Shown: one piece after another, positions 44,820 to 57,188 of the stretch | How the letters are laid out: each line of letters begins with the position of its first letter | Position numbering within the stretch: the first letter of the stretch is position 1 | From: Mermis nigrescens | Lineage: Eukaryota; Nematoda; Enoplea; Mermithida; Mermithidae | Assembly (NCBI GenBank): GCA_036768485.1 | Contig: JAVLUZ010000227.1 | Location: 796,334 to 860,333 of the forward strand | Direction: 5' to 3' | DNA: 64,000 bases | Translations under genes and position numbers: made by a program | Notes under the pieces: model-generated | The model's database searches: none | The model's input: only the letters and a program-made list of their open reading frames with translations | Told to the model about the DNA's origin: nothing

Positions 44820-46891
44820 AGTTTTTCGGCAAAAATTCCAAAGTTTCACGCAAATATTAAGTGTAAGGAACACTAACGCTCAGATTTGGTAGTAAAATAA
44901 ATTTGTAGTATAAACTACATGTTAACAACAAATGAATTGGGCAAACTTTACAAAACTACTAAGTGTAGAGAATACTAACAGTCAGATTCTCAATTCTGAT
45001 TTTACGTGGAAAAAAACTAAAATTTTACTTTATTTTTATCCTATTCGACCTCGCCCGACTTCTGAACAGAGAAAGTGGCGAACAAAAAATGTACAAACAC
45101 GTATTTTCCACTGTCTACCACATTGTAAACTTTAAAAATCTGAACCTAACGCCCATTGAATGTAAATAAATTCGGTTCGGGCCAGATTGTTGCCCTTGGA
45201 TTGTAGTAGGTTTGTATGTGCCAAACTTATGTTCCGCAAAATATTTGATATGATTTATCAATCAAAATACGAGAAAACCTGTTTTTTTCGCCCACTTTAC
45301 ACCTCAGATTTCGAACTTTACACCTCATAAACAACTCAATATAACGTTTTTTTGAACGCTGCTCGCCTCGACGTGTAGCCATTAGAAGTTACTTTATTTC
45401 TATTTTATTTAATTAACCCCAACTTTTGGCACAGAGATCTTGGACAAAATCTGTTTTTTTACTCATCCACTAGAGAGTAAAGTTCAAAGCCCTGGTAGTA
45501 ACTGCGTATTGATTGTAGAAAAGTTTTCTGGTAAGCACAAGATAGCCCTTGATCCGAAGTACATTTCTGTCAGAAAAAATTTCCTAAAACTATAACTGGA
45601 GTTGTTGGCAGACATAATCATGTCGAAAACTCGGCCAAAATGTGTCTTTTCGCACCCAGATTTTCGCACTCTTTACACTCCCATTCGAGAACTGAGGCGA
45701 AATTCAAAAACGAAAAATTGTTATCTGCAGAACCTAAATAGACATATGAGTCAAATGAAGTACATGGTTTTGCCAAGAGAATTTAAAAAAAATGAAAAAA
45801 GTCAGCATTCAGAAGATTCGAACCCATCATTCTTTGTTTAATACCGCATCCGAGAACGGAGTTGTAAACCACTGCGCCAACTCGACATATCAGCAGATTT
45901 CAGCTTGATTATCCTGTCTTGAAAGATATTCATCATTCTACTGAAGTTTAAGAATAGTGCATTTATGATGATAAAAATAATTATTTATTTAAGACGAGTC
46001 AAAAACCTCTGAAATACGAAAAATCTGATCAAAAATATGCAATACGGAGTTATCTATCGGCATTAGAAAATAGATGTAGGTATAATTCAAAGTTCACCTC
46101 TTTTACCTCAACAAACACTGGCTGCAGAAAAGTTTAAAGGTCAGATTCGTTATTCTGACTTTACGGAGAACATTTAAAAAAATTCATCATCCACGACGCC
46201 CTGGGCGCAAAAATGCTTCTCGGTGTAAACTTTACACTTGTGCTAATACCGCAATATTGGGTGTATAAAACAAAATAAACTGGGATCTGTAACGCTAAGG
46301 TCAGGGCACCTTGAAGCATAATTAGCATGTTCCGCCTACTTAGCGGAGTAGTTGAAGAGATGTCGTTTTTCGTCTCGAACCCTTTACACTAAAACGATCA
46401 CAGAGCAAGAAATATTGCGTTATAAGAAAGAAAAAAGAATCGATTTAAGATTTTGCAACCCTCTACATTATAGAACCGATTGGACTGCACAGAAACCAAA
46501 ATTGAGTTAGATTAGCTGAAGGACACGCAAAGAGTGAAAAACACGTATACTTTACACTTTTGTGCAACAACCATTGAGTGTAAAGTAATTTTAAGGTCAT
46601 ATTCGTAATCTACAGCTGGGGGGCAACATTTTTAAAAAAACATTGGTACTCCGCAAATCATTTAATTTTTTGCTTTACACTTTACCCGCTCATTGCTAAC
46701 TCAGTATTGAGTGTAAACAAAAGAAAAAACACGGGCATCGAATTTTTTAATTATCCATCGATTAAAAAAACCGCACCTACCAGGTGTGTGCCGTTGTTGC
46801 TTTGAGGGGGACACAAATTTCGCACTCGCTGTGATAAACATAAGAAAAAGGATGGCCAAGTATATTATAGGTAGCGCTATCGCGCTACCTA
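44820..46891 (-). mobile_element. R1 copy, reversed, without R2
   Basis: Body with GTGTAAACTTTACAC (46223-46237) and a tRNA-like module (45805-45895). It ends at the hairpin TAGGTAGCGCTATCGCGCTA.. at 46868-46891. Confidence 0.7.
45805..45895 (-). repeat. tRNA-like module inside R1, best preserved
   Basis: On the minus strand, GTTGGCGCAGTGG matches the A-box consensus TGGCNNAGTGG, and GGGTTCGAATC matches the B box. The stems do not fold into a convincing cloverleaf by eye, so this is a tRNA-derived relic rather than a functional tRNA. Confidence 0.55.
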
Positions 46892-47324
46892 CGATAATAA
46901 GTTTAACATATGTATTCATTAACTGCAGTCTTTTCCATTCCAAATGGTGTATTTCCGATTAACGGCTTATTAATGTACATGATTACAATAAAGCTGCATA
47001 TCTTTGTCGACTTCTGTGCACAGTAGTGTGATTGCTGGTTCATTTTAAACAACTTTTGCAGGCAATTTACATCAATTAAACGATTGCTCTCCATGTGCAA
47101 GATTTTGTGAAACATATTATAAACACGGCTAAGAAGGATTTAACTTTAATGCAAACCATTTTAGACAAAATTACATCTCTTCAATGATCTAAGGACACTT
47201 GAACATAATTTTTAAATCACTTTAGATTACTTTTGAGGGTTAACAAACTCACTTAATTGATGTCTCACATATGAATCCTTGAAAATTTCTTGACTTCAGT
47301 TACATAGTCTCTGCAAGTCTATCG

Positions 47325-49215
47325 AATTAAGGTTAACACGTAATGTAAACTTTACACGAACACATAGAGTAAAGAATATTTTAGTCGGATTCGTAATTTT
47401 GATATTGCTCCGATATTATTTTCAATATTTATGGAAAAATGAGTCTCCATAATGTTTTGAAGACAAATAAACATTAGGTTTAAACCACTTTGCAATACTG
47501 CTGAGTGTAAGCAAGAGCGCCCAACTGACGTATATATTTCATTCCCTGTAAATTTTTAGATCTCAGGAAAAAAATTTCGCTTTTTGCAATGCTCTAGAAC
47601 AAAGGCTAACATGCAGTGTAAAAATTACTCGGATATTATGATCAACATTCATGAAAAAATTATGTCTCTACAATGGTCTGAGGACAAATAAACAATGAGT
47701 GTAAACTACTTTACATCACTGTTGGATGTAAACAAACGTGCCTACGTGACGTCTCACATTTGATCCCTTGAAAATTTTTAGACTCCAGGAAAAAATTAGG
47801 TTTCTGGAATGCTCAAAAACCAAGATAAATACATAAGTAGTGTAAACTTCATGTAAACACCTAGTTTAAAGAAAATTTTGGTCAGATTCGTAATTTTGAT
47901 ATTATTCCGATATTACGATCAATATTTATGAAAAAAATTAAGTCTCCATAATGTTCTATTTGCAAACTAACAATTGGTGTAAACCACTTTACAACAGTGT
48001 AGAGTGTAAACATATGCGCCAGACTGGCATATCAAATTTGATTCCTGGTCCATTTCTAGACTTGATAATCGTGTCCCTGACTCATAACCAGAGAAGCAGG
48101 CAGAAAAAACAAGACAGAAACGCATTTTAAACACAAAATTTTGACTTTACACTCGCTAAATATTAATGTATAGACAATTTGCTTTGACATGCACCCGATA
48201 TAAAGCACTTTATTTTTATTCTATTAGACTTATCCCGACTTCTGAACGGAGAAAGTGGCGAACAAAAAAGGCAACAAAAACGTATTTTCCATCATTTAGA
48301 ACACTGTAAACTTTAAAATTCCGTACCGAACTCCCCATTGAGTTTAAAGAAATTCGGGTTGATACAATTTGTAGCTTTTAAATCGTAGTACATTCCTGTG
48401 TGCCAAAATTTTCTTGCAAAAATTATTTGGTATGATTTATTAATCAAAATTCGGAAAAAAACGTGTTTTTTCGCCCATTTTTTACCTCTAATTTCGAACT
48501 TTACACCCCCATAAATAACTCAATATTGCGTTTTTTTAAATGCGGTTTGCTGCGATGTGTAGCCCCTGAGAAGCACTTTATTACTGCTGTATTCAATTCA
48601 CCCTGACTCATATGCGGGAAAATTTGGCAGATAAATCTTACTTAAAATCCGTTTTTTACACCATCCACTAGAGTGTAAACTTTAAACCCCAGGATCTAAC
48701 TCACCATAGAGCATAGAAGACTTTGCTTATATGCAGAATGTAGCTCTTAATCCGCTCTACATTTCTGTCAGAAAACATTTAGAAAAACTCATAACCGGAC
48801 TTAGTATCGGACATAAGCAGGTTGAAAACTCGACCAAAAAAAGCTTTTTTAATCCCAGATTTTCGCACTCTTTACACTGCCATTCGATAACTAATGCGAA
48901 TTTCAAAAAACAAAAGAAGTGCCATCTGTAGAATTCATCCCTCTATTATCCTATGCTGTTCAATTTTTCGAGTCATCAATACTCAGTTGTCCATATGCCG
49001 CATTATAAATGTCCCAAAATTTGTCCCATGTTATAACCTTACACAAAAACTTTACACCTTCTTTACACAGTCAGTTTTGAGTTTCAAGAAAAACAAAAAA
49101 ACACATGCAGCGAATTTTTTTATTATTTTTCTTTTAAAAAAACCGCACCTTCCAGAAGTGTAGCTGCAGGGGGTGCACAGGTGTTAGGGGTACCCAAGTA
49201 TATTATAGGTACGCG
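47325..49215 (-). repeat. R1-related copy, reversed; left arm of a large inverted repeat
   Basis: A degenerate R1 array ending at CCCAAGTATATTATAGGTAC near 49215. It is the inverted counterpart of 51203-52920; translated frames in both arms are nearly the same, a sign of recent common origin. Confidence 0.7.
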
Positions 49216-49733
49216 CTAACAATAAACCGCCTCTAAATTCGAAAATATTACTTTTTGAAAAAAATTAAAAAAAGTCGTCCCTAGATTTTTTAACAGTCTA
49301 CCTTTTGAGACCAATCAGACTGCATAGAATGTAAAACTGAGTTAGATATGCTCTTGCACACGAAAACTGTTAAAAACCGTCTAGTTTACACTCCTGTGCA
49401 ACAAATAATGAGTGTAAAGAAATTTTAAGACCAGATTCGTAACCTACTAATTAGGGAAAACATTTTTAAAAAAAAATTGGCCCTCCGCAAATTATTTGAA
49501 TTTTTGGTGTAAACTTTACACACTCACGACGCACTCGGTATTGAGTGTAAACAAGAAAAAAAAATGGGGGCACTAAGTTTTTTTATTATCTACCTATTAA
49601 AAAAACCGCACCTCTCAGATGTGTGCCGTTATAGCTGTGAGGGGGGGGGCAGAAATTTCGCACTCGCTGTGAAGAACATATAAGAAAAAAGGGTGGCCAA
49701 GTAAATTATAGGTAGCGCTATCGCGCTACCTAT
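49216..49733 (-). repeat. R1 terminal fragment, reversed
   Basis: The hairpin-proximal 500 bp of R1, with GTGTAAACTTTACAC at 49507-49521 and the hairpin at 49708-49733. Confidence 0.7.
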
Positions 49734-50269
49734 GATAATGTACGATAAACGGTAGGTGGGCACACCTACGAAAATGAAAGTGAGAAGCATCACTATCAAA
49801 AGTATAAACTCAGATTACTTTCGTACCTCTTTCGCTATTTTTCATTTTTTTCTTCAAAAAACGTTATGTCGATAAGCTAGACTAGAAAAAAGGTTCTTAT
49901 CATGAAAGAAATCATGCTGAGATTGATTGATATAGCCGACTGAAGACAGTTGATAAAACTTAAAAGCTTATTCACAAGCAAAGCGGATAAAAAAGAATAA
50001 AATAAATCATTAAGCAGTTTTGATTATGATCTGCGAAGAATGATTTAACTTTGGGTGATTTTTGAAGAGATACATAGTATTTGGAAACTTATTTGTCGTT
50101 AGCCACCTCTTTTTCGGCAAAGAGAGTTCAAAATGGTTGTTGTGCGGTTATTAGTGTTATTTACTTCAGCGACAGATTAGTTACTTAAATTATTTAGTAG
50201 CTCAAGGAAGTATGAGAAGGAAAGTGGTAGTAGGTATGCCTGACTAAAGCAGCAGAACAAGTCATGAGA

Positions 50270-50620
50270 AGAAATGTATGTGGGATTTGAAAAGGGTCGT
50301 GATCAGGCATGCACGTCGGGGAGAGGGGCTTTAAGGTCCTGTTCTGACCCTCCCCAGGACAGAAAAATTGAAAATTTTTGGGGAAAATGAGGCAAAATGA
50401 AGGCCAAAAACAATGAAAATTGAACATTTTCTTCAACAGTGCTTCAAATTGACCGAAAACCGTGTTATATAGTTTTAACGCAATTTTAGCGCTTATATCA
50501 TTTTTTGAGGTCATTTTGGCCCAAAAAAGCTCCATTTTTTTGACCCAACTTACAGACCAGTTGACCCCCCCCCATATCGGCAGCCTGTTATTCGTAAAAA
50601 ACGTGTGTACCACATCATCA
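50270..50620 (-). repeat. R7 dispersed repeat, reversed
   Basis: GCGCTTATATCATTTTTTGAG and CCAAAAAAGCTC are the reverse complement of the R7 core. The 161-residue minus frame at 50194-50679 is this repeat read through. Confidence 0.65.
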
Positions 50621-51202
50621 TTTGAGATTGTAATTAAAGCTATAATCACCGAAAAAGCTATTTCACGGAAATATCTCATTCACGCTGTTATAATACTCAG
50701 CGCAAGGCGCCGAAGATGTCTTGAATGTCTGCTAAAAAATTATAAGACGTAGAAATTGCTATTTGCCCTAGAAACATACATAGGCACCAAAAACCAAAAA
50801 ATTCTAAGGGCAGGGGGTGAAATCACTAAAAATGTTACTAAAAAGTAGGATTCAGGGGTCTACAGTAATTTGCGGGTGGTTTTTCAACTTCTGGGGGGTA
50901 TACCCCAAATCACCCTAAGCCCACGTGTGCCCAGAACTGCTCGCTTCCTCTGAGCACGACTACGGTTTTGGAGTCTACTCCAGAATGGAAAGAAATTGCT
51001 AGGGAAATGACATAAATTGAAGACCGAAAATGGAATGGGATCCTTTATTTTCTGTAAAACTCTTTTAAATTCACCAAATACGGGTTAATGTTATACTATT
51101 TAAGCATTAAGAGCGGTTTTCTAGGCCGTTTGACTCAAAAACTTCCTGACCGACTCCTCCGCATCTTCCATGCTGTGCATCTATAGCTCTGAGCGTACAT
51201 CT

Positions 51203-52920
51203 TAGGTAGCGCGTTAGCGCGTACCTATAATATACTTGGGTACCCCTAACACCTGTGCACCCCCTACAGCTATAACGGGACACTGCTGGGAGGTGCGGTC
51301 TTTTTAAAAGAAAGATAATAAAAAAATTCGCTGCCCGTGTTTTTTGTTTTTCTTGAAATTCTAAACTGACTGTGTAAAGAAGGTGTAAAGTTTTTGTGTT
51401 ACGTTATAACATAGGACAAATTTTGGGACCTTTTTATCACGGCATGTGGACAACTGAGTATTGATGACTCGAACGATTGAACAGCATAGGATTATAGAGG
51501 GATGAATTTTACAGAACGGCATTTTTTTGGTTTTTGAAATTCGCATTAGTTCTCGAATGGCAGTGTAAAGAGTGCGAAAATCTGGGGGTTAAAAAGCACT
51601 TTCTGGTCGAGTTTTCAACCTGCTTAGGTCTGATACTAACTCCGGCTATAAGTTTTTTGAAATGTTTTCTGATAGAAATGTAGAGCGGATCAAGGGCTAC
51701 ATTCTGCATATAAGCAAAGTCTTCTACGCTCTATGGTGAGTTAGATCCTGGGTTTAAAGTTTACACTCTAGTGGATGGCATAAAAAACGGATTTTAAGTA
51801 AGATTTCTCTGCCAAATTTTTCCGCTTATGAATCAGGGTAAATTAAATACAGCAGTAATGAAGTGCCTTTCAGGGGCTACACATCGCAGCAAACCGCATT
51901 TAAAAAAACGCAATATTGAGTTATTTATGGGGGTGTAAAGTTCGAAATCAGAGGTAAAAAATGGGCAAAAAACACGTTTTTTTTCCGAATTTTGATTGAT
52001 AAATCATACCAAATAATTTTTTGCAAGAGAATTTTGGCACACAGGAATGTACTACGATTTAAAAGCTACAAATTGTACCAAACCGAATTTCTTTAAACTC
52101 AATGGGGAGTTCGGTACGGAATTTTAAAGTTTACAGTGTTCTAAATGATGGAAAATACGTTTTTGTTGCGTTTTTTGTTCGCCACTTTCTCCGTCCAGAA
52201 GTCGGGATAAGTCCAATAGAATAAAAATAAAGTGCTTTATATCGGGTGCATGTCAACGCAAATTGTCTATACATTAATATTTAGCGAGTGTAAAGTCAAA
52301 AATTTGGTGTTTAAAATGCGTTTCTGTCTTGTTTTTTCTGCCTGCTTCTCCGGTTATGAGTCAGGGACACGATTATCAAGTCTAGAAATTGACCAGGAAC
52401 CAAATTTGATATGCCAGTCTGGCGCATATGTTTACACTCTACAGTGTTGTAAAGTGGTTTACACCTATTGTTAGTTTGCCCATAGAACATTATGGAGACT
52501 TAATTTTTTCGATAAATATTAATCGTAATATCGGAACAATATCAAAATTACGAATCTGACCAAAATCTTCTTTACACTAGGTGTTTACATGAAGTTTACA
52601 CTACATATGTATTTATCTTCGTTTTTGAGCATTCCAGAAATCTAATTTTTTCTTGGAGTCTAGAAATTTTCAAAGAATCAAATGTGAGACGTCATGTAGG
52701 CGCGTTTGTTTACATCCAACAGTGATGTAAAGTAGTTTACACTCATTGTTTATTTGTCCTCAGACCATTGTAGACATGCAATTCTTCCGTAAATGTTGGT
52801 AATAATATCCGAGCAATATCAGATTTACAAATCGGAATAAAATCCTCTTTACACTAGGCGGTTGTGTAAAGACTACACTGCATGTTAGCCTTTGTTCTAG
52901 AGCATTGTGTTAATGATTAC
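51203..52920 (+). repeat. R1-related copy; right arm of the large inverted repeat
   Basis: Starts with the hairpin at 51203-51227, then matches the reverse complement of 47325-49215. Confidence 0.7.
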
Positions 52921-53249
52921 GCATTTAATGGTTTTCAAAGTCTATTGCATGTCTGTTTAAATTATCGTATTGCGTTTGCTTACCATAAAGAAACCTAAAA
53001 ACATTGAGGTCTGTCTCCAATATAATGCCTTGAAGGCACTATGTTTTCAGCATTTAATTTCGACTTCATAGAGTTAAATCACGAAAAATTGCGGTAATTT
53101 GTTGTAACTTTCCTCGTTTCTAGATAAATTTATGTAAATCATGAATTTTTATGGATAAAAGAATGAAAGCATTGTACATACATATGCCCTAGTCGGGAAA
53201 GAAGCTGCGGAAAAATTTTTAGATTTACGTTGTATACCCTTGTGTACGT

Positions 53250-53640
53250 ACATGGGCAGCAACGAAATCCTGGAGAGCATAGGTGGGTGGCTCCAAAGTT
53301 TTGCGGGGGTGCGAAATTTTTCAAAAATTCAAATCCTTGGCCTTAAAAATGGTGCTATGGCGAAAAAACCCATTTTTGAATGTTTCTCGTCGAGCTCTAT
53401 CGATTTGTATCATTGAAACCCGGAAAAGCAAAAATTTCTTAAACATTAAATTCTGGAGGTAATGCTGGGTATTTTGCCTTCTGGGTGTGGTTACCACACA
53501 TGGGCGGGGGGGTCTAGCTGAACCCCTCCCCCAAAATGCTATTTTTAGGCATTTTTAGAGCTATTTTTAGCAAATTTGCCCCGTCGAACCTCCCCCAGGA
53601 TTTTGTCGCTGCCCATGTATATAGTGGTAACCCTTCAAAA
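53250..53640. repeat. Paired R6-type MITE sequences
   Basis: ACATGGGCAGCAACGAAATC near 53260, ACACATGGGCGGGGG near 53496 and CTGCCCATGTATATAG near 53612 mark two or more R6-type copies in opposite orientation. A partial duplication (CCCTAGTCGGGAAGGAAGCG) lies nearby at 53740-53810. Confidence 0.5.
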
Positions 53641-53959
53641 CTCCACGCCCAGGTCATCCTTTTTAGATACATTCAAGTAGGTACATTATAAATTTTTATG
53701 GATATAAGAATGAAAGCATTATACGTATGTAGGTACATACCCTAGTCGGGAAGGAAGCGGTGGGAAAATTTTGAGATTTACGTGCCCTAGTCGGGAAGGA
53801 AGCGGTGGAAAAATTTTCAAATTTACGTTATAAACTCTTGAGTACAAATGTACGTGGGGAGCAACAAAATCCTAGGGAGCATAGATGGATAGCTCCAGTT
53901 CTGCGGGGCGAAGCTCTGGTCATTGCCCAGGAATAGGGGGTGACCGTTTTATATAGGTA

Positions 53960-55466
53960 CACGTATAAAAATCAAGTGTGAGACGTCAATTAGGTGTATT
54001 TGTTTACGCTCAATAGTGGTGTAAAGTAGTTTACACCTAATGTTTATTTGTCCTCAGACCATTGTAGAAACATAATCTTTTCATAAATGTTGATCATAAT
54101 ATCCGAGTAATATCAGATTTACAAATCCAACTAGAATCCTCTTTACACTCGGTTGTTGTGTAAAGCTTACACTGCTAATTAATCTTCGTTCTAGAGCATT
54201 GCGGAAACCTGAATTTTTTGCCAAAATCTTAAAATTTACATGGAATTAAATAAGGGACGTCAGCTGGGCGCGTTCGTTTACACTCAATACTGATGTAAAG
54301 AGGTTTACATCGGTGTTTATTTGTCCTTAAACCGTTATGGAGACGTAATTTTTTCATGAATGTTGATCGTAATATCCGAGTAATATCGAATTTACAAATC
54401 CGACTAAAATCTTCTTTACACCTGTTGCTAGTGTTAAGCTTACACTATATGATAAGCTCCAATCTAGAGCCACACGGTTACTTATTTTTTCCCTAAAAAT
54501 GTAAAATATATATGGAAACAGATGTGATACGTCTGCTAGGGGTGCATGAAGAGTAGTGTAAAGTGATTGACACGTTATGTTAATTTGTTCTTAGAACATT
54601 ATAGAGGTTTCATTTCTTAATAAATGCTGATCGTTATATCAGAGCAATATCGAAATTATTAATCCCACTAAAATTCTTTACACTCTTGTCTAAAGTTTAA
54701 AATGTAAATTAAGTTTAGCTCTAGAAAGTTTTGGAAGCATCTTTTTTTACAGGATGTTCTACGTAACATAAGAATTACTAATCAGAATGTTTGTTTCTTC
54801 TACAACTAGTAGCTTTGTAAAGTTTAAACCATTCAATTGTTAGAAGAACCGCGTAGTAAATGAAATCTAGTATTGTATTTCCAAATCTTGCTAATTAAAA
54901 GTAGGGTACTAGCAAAGAAAAATGCTTCGATGGAACAAAAAAGGGGAATATACTTGGGATTGTGAATTATCGAGGATGTAAAAGGAGGGGACTAGGAAAA
55001 ATCTCCCTATGTTATATGCCAAAAATCGCAAAATATGTTGAAAACCAGACTTTCCCTAAACAATGCAAAAAATCGAAGTATATTCTGCGGCCTTTAAAAT
55101 ATGTAAAAGTTTAGTAAACAATTGTTGTAGACCTGTGTAAAAGAGTATCTACATCAGGTCTGTTGCACGTCAGCTTCCGTGTTTCCTACTGCTTTGAACC
55201 AACAATATCATTGAGTGTCTTGAATGCATCGATATGTACTATTTCAATCAATTCGCCTAGCTACTGCATTGCTAATTCGCTGCTTTTTTCAATCAATTTT
55301 TGGGTAAATAGTTTATTTCTATTGAAAGGCCGCAGAATATACTTCGATTTTTTGCATTGTTTAGAGAAAGTCTGGTTTTTAACATATTTTGCGATTTTTG
55401 GCATATTACATAGGGAGATTTTTCTAGTCCCCTCCTTTTACTTCCTCGATAATTCACAATCCCAAC
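53960..55466 (+). mobile_element. Partial R1 plus R2, right end replaced by another MITE
   Basis: R1-type array to 54907, R2 left arm from 54908, and a right arm that breaks at about 55466, where an R6 MITE (ACATGGGCAGCAACAAAATT) begins. Confidence 0.65.
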
Positions 55467-55593
55467 TTACATGGGCAGCAACAAAATTCTGTGGGGATAG
55501 CATCAGAAATTTAATTCTCGGGTCTATCGATTTTCTAACGGTCTTTCAAATTCTGAGGGTCTATCAGACCCCAAGACCCCTGCCCATGTGTTG
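55467..55593. mobile_element. R6 short MITE
   Basis: Starts TACATGGGCAGCAACAAAATT and ends CCCCTGCCCATGTGTTG. It interrupts the R2 right arm. Confidence 0.6.
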
Positions 55594-56605
55594 CACTGAG
55601 CACTCATACACGTTTGAGAGGTTTTGGAGTCCAGAAAAAACAGGAGAACAAAAATTAAAATTTTTCGGTCAACAAAAACAAAATTAATGTCAAAAACGGG
55701 CAAAAGTGCTGAGAAATGAAATACACGGTCACTTGAAGCCCTTTTTAAGATATGGACATATTTTGAGGCTTTTGCCAATTTTTAGCTCATTTTAGCTCAA
55801 AAAGCTGACTGGCTGACCCCCAGACACGCCTGACCAAGAAATGAATTCGTGTTTATTTAGAAAGGAATATATTTTCTTGGTCGAATTACAACAAAATGAT
55901 TAAGTAGGTATATACACTGCAAGTAAACATTTTTTGCTTTACGGCATCTGATTTTTCAACAGAATAAAAAATTTTTGATTTTATCTGTCCCACTGTTCTC
56001 GCACTAAAGTCGATATGTTCTCTTACTGATCTTACGTTTCCGCTCAATGATTGAAGTAAGCGGGAAAACCATAAGTTACAATTAAAATTCTAGTCATTCT
56101 CAATAGAATTATAAAATATTTTTGTAAATTCTGAGAATTATAGGCAGGTAAATAAAAAAATCAAAATAGAAGGAAGAAAATCGAGCTTCTAATAATTAAA
56201 AAATAAAACTAGCTTATATTATTTTGTACGGTAAGGTGGTTTTACGTTGTGCAGTCAGTGGGGTTTTTCGTGTCCTTTCCAAAAAAAGATTTACCCCTAA
56301 CAATATGTAATCAGCTTTGACACCCTGGAAGCTAAAGCTTTCGCACTGGTACTTTTTAGAATTTTTGATGAAAGCAAGTGGTCAAATACCCATAATCCCT
56401 AACTACTCTACCTTCCGAAAACAGCAATAGTGTTTTTTTTTGATTTGCTTAGAACAACGTAATGAAAAAGGTAAACATAAATCAAGCGGCTAAAAAGATG
56501 CAAGAATATCAAACGATGACGAGTTTTCGTGATAATACAGGCAGGAAAATTATAGAAAAATTAATCGCAATCGCGTACTTATCTTTCTTGTTGGTCATCA
56601 TCCTC

Positions 56606-57188
56606 TTAGCCTGATTTCTCAACGTAACGATAATCGGTTTCTATTCGAACCGCCCGGTCTAGGACGGCAATTTGCGGCTCCACTAATTCAACATTGTCAT
56701 ACACGGGTATCGCGACCCCTTTGCCAAAAATTTCGTTCAACTCGGCTTCTAATTTCGGCTGCACGACTTCGACTACGAAGAATAATTCCAGAGGCGAAAT
56801 TTCGCCAATGCGCGATTGATTCACCTTTATTTCAAATTTTTCCAACGTAACATTGGCACATAGGCGATTTTGCTTGAATTTAGGATTTAGGTGAGCCTCG
56901 AAATTCACTTGAAGCACCAAAATCAGATTTTCTTCCATTTTCGGCTCGACGTACACATTGAACCATATTTCCAGCATCAAAAGCGATTTGCTGGGACTGA
57001 ATGTGAAATTTGGAGCAGTTTTGCTCCACAAGTCGAATAGAACGTATTTTTTGGGGTATTTCTCGGCCAGAGTGTCGCTGAATGTGCCCGCGCATGTGGA
57101 AGAAGGGCAACTGGTGCGCAGCCCCTTCGCTATACTTGGGGTATTATTGCGGTTGAATTCCTTCTCTAATATTCCGTGATTTTGTGCG
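56606..57188 (-). CDS. Gene C exon 4: C-terminal BPI domain and stop
   Basis: The acceptor GACCTTTTCAG|C joins as STMST-S-AQNHGILEKEFN, matching the family pattern after the SDY motif. The remainder is the C-terminal barrel, ending ETDYRYVEKSG and TAA. The ATG at 57214 lies in the intron and is not used. The two overlapping frames at 56880-57110 and 56958-57179 are shadows. Confidence 0.92.

Larger units (their letters stand above)
38270..56605. other. 18-kb repeat block without a recognisable gene
   Basis: Built mostly of R1 and R2 copies in both orientations, with R6/R7 elements and a probable reverse transcriptase remnant. Non-repeat islands: 38270-39032, 44300-44820, 49740-51200 (includes an R7 copy), 52920-53250 and 55595-56605. 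Later exons of gene D, if real, should lie here or beyond, but I found none. Confidence 0.6.

Noticed and set aside
45805..45895. Functional tRNA gene
   Set aside because: A and B boxes are present but the stems do not pair properly, and the module is part of a repeated element.
46701..46943. Minus frame with a hydrophobic stretch
   Set aside because: Spans the R1 terminal hairpin and its flank; similar frames recur at other R1 ends.
50194..50679. 161-residue minus-strand frame
   Set aside because: It reads through a reversed R7 repeat (similar sequence at 36500, 36960 and 58300) and has no domain.
55163..55687. 174-residue plus-strand frame
   Set aside because: Crosses the R2 right arm and an R6 MITE; the pieces match repeats elsewhere.
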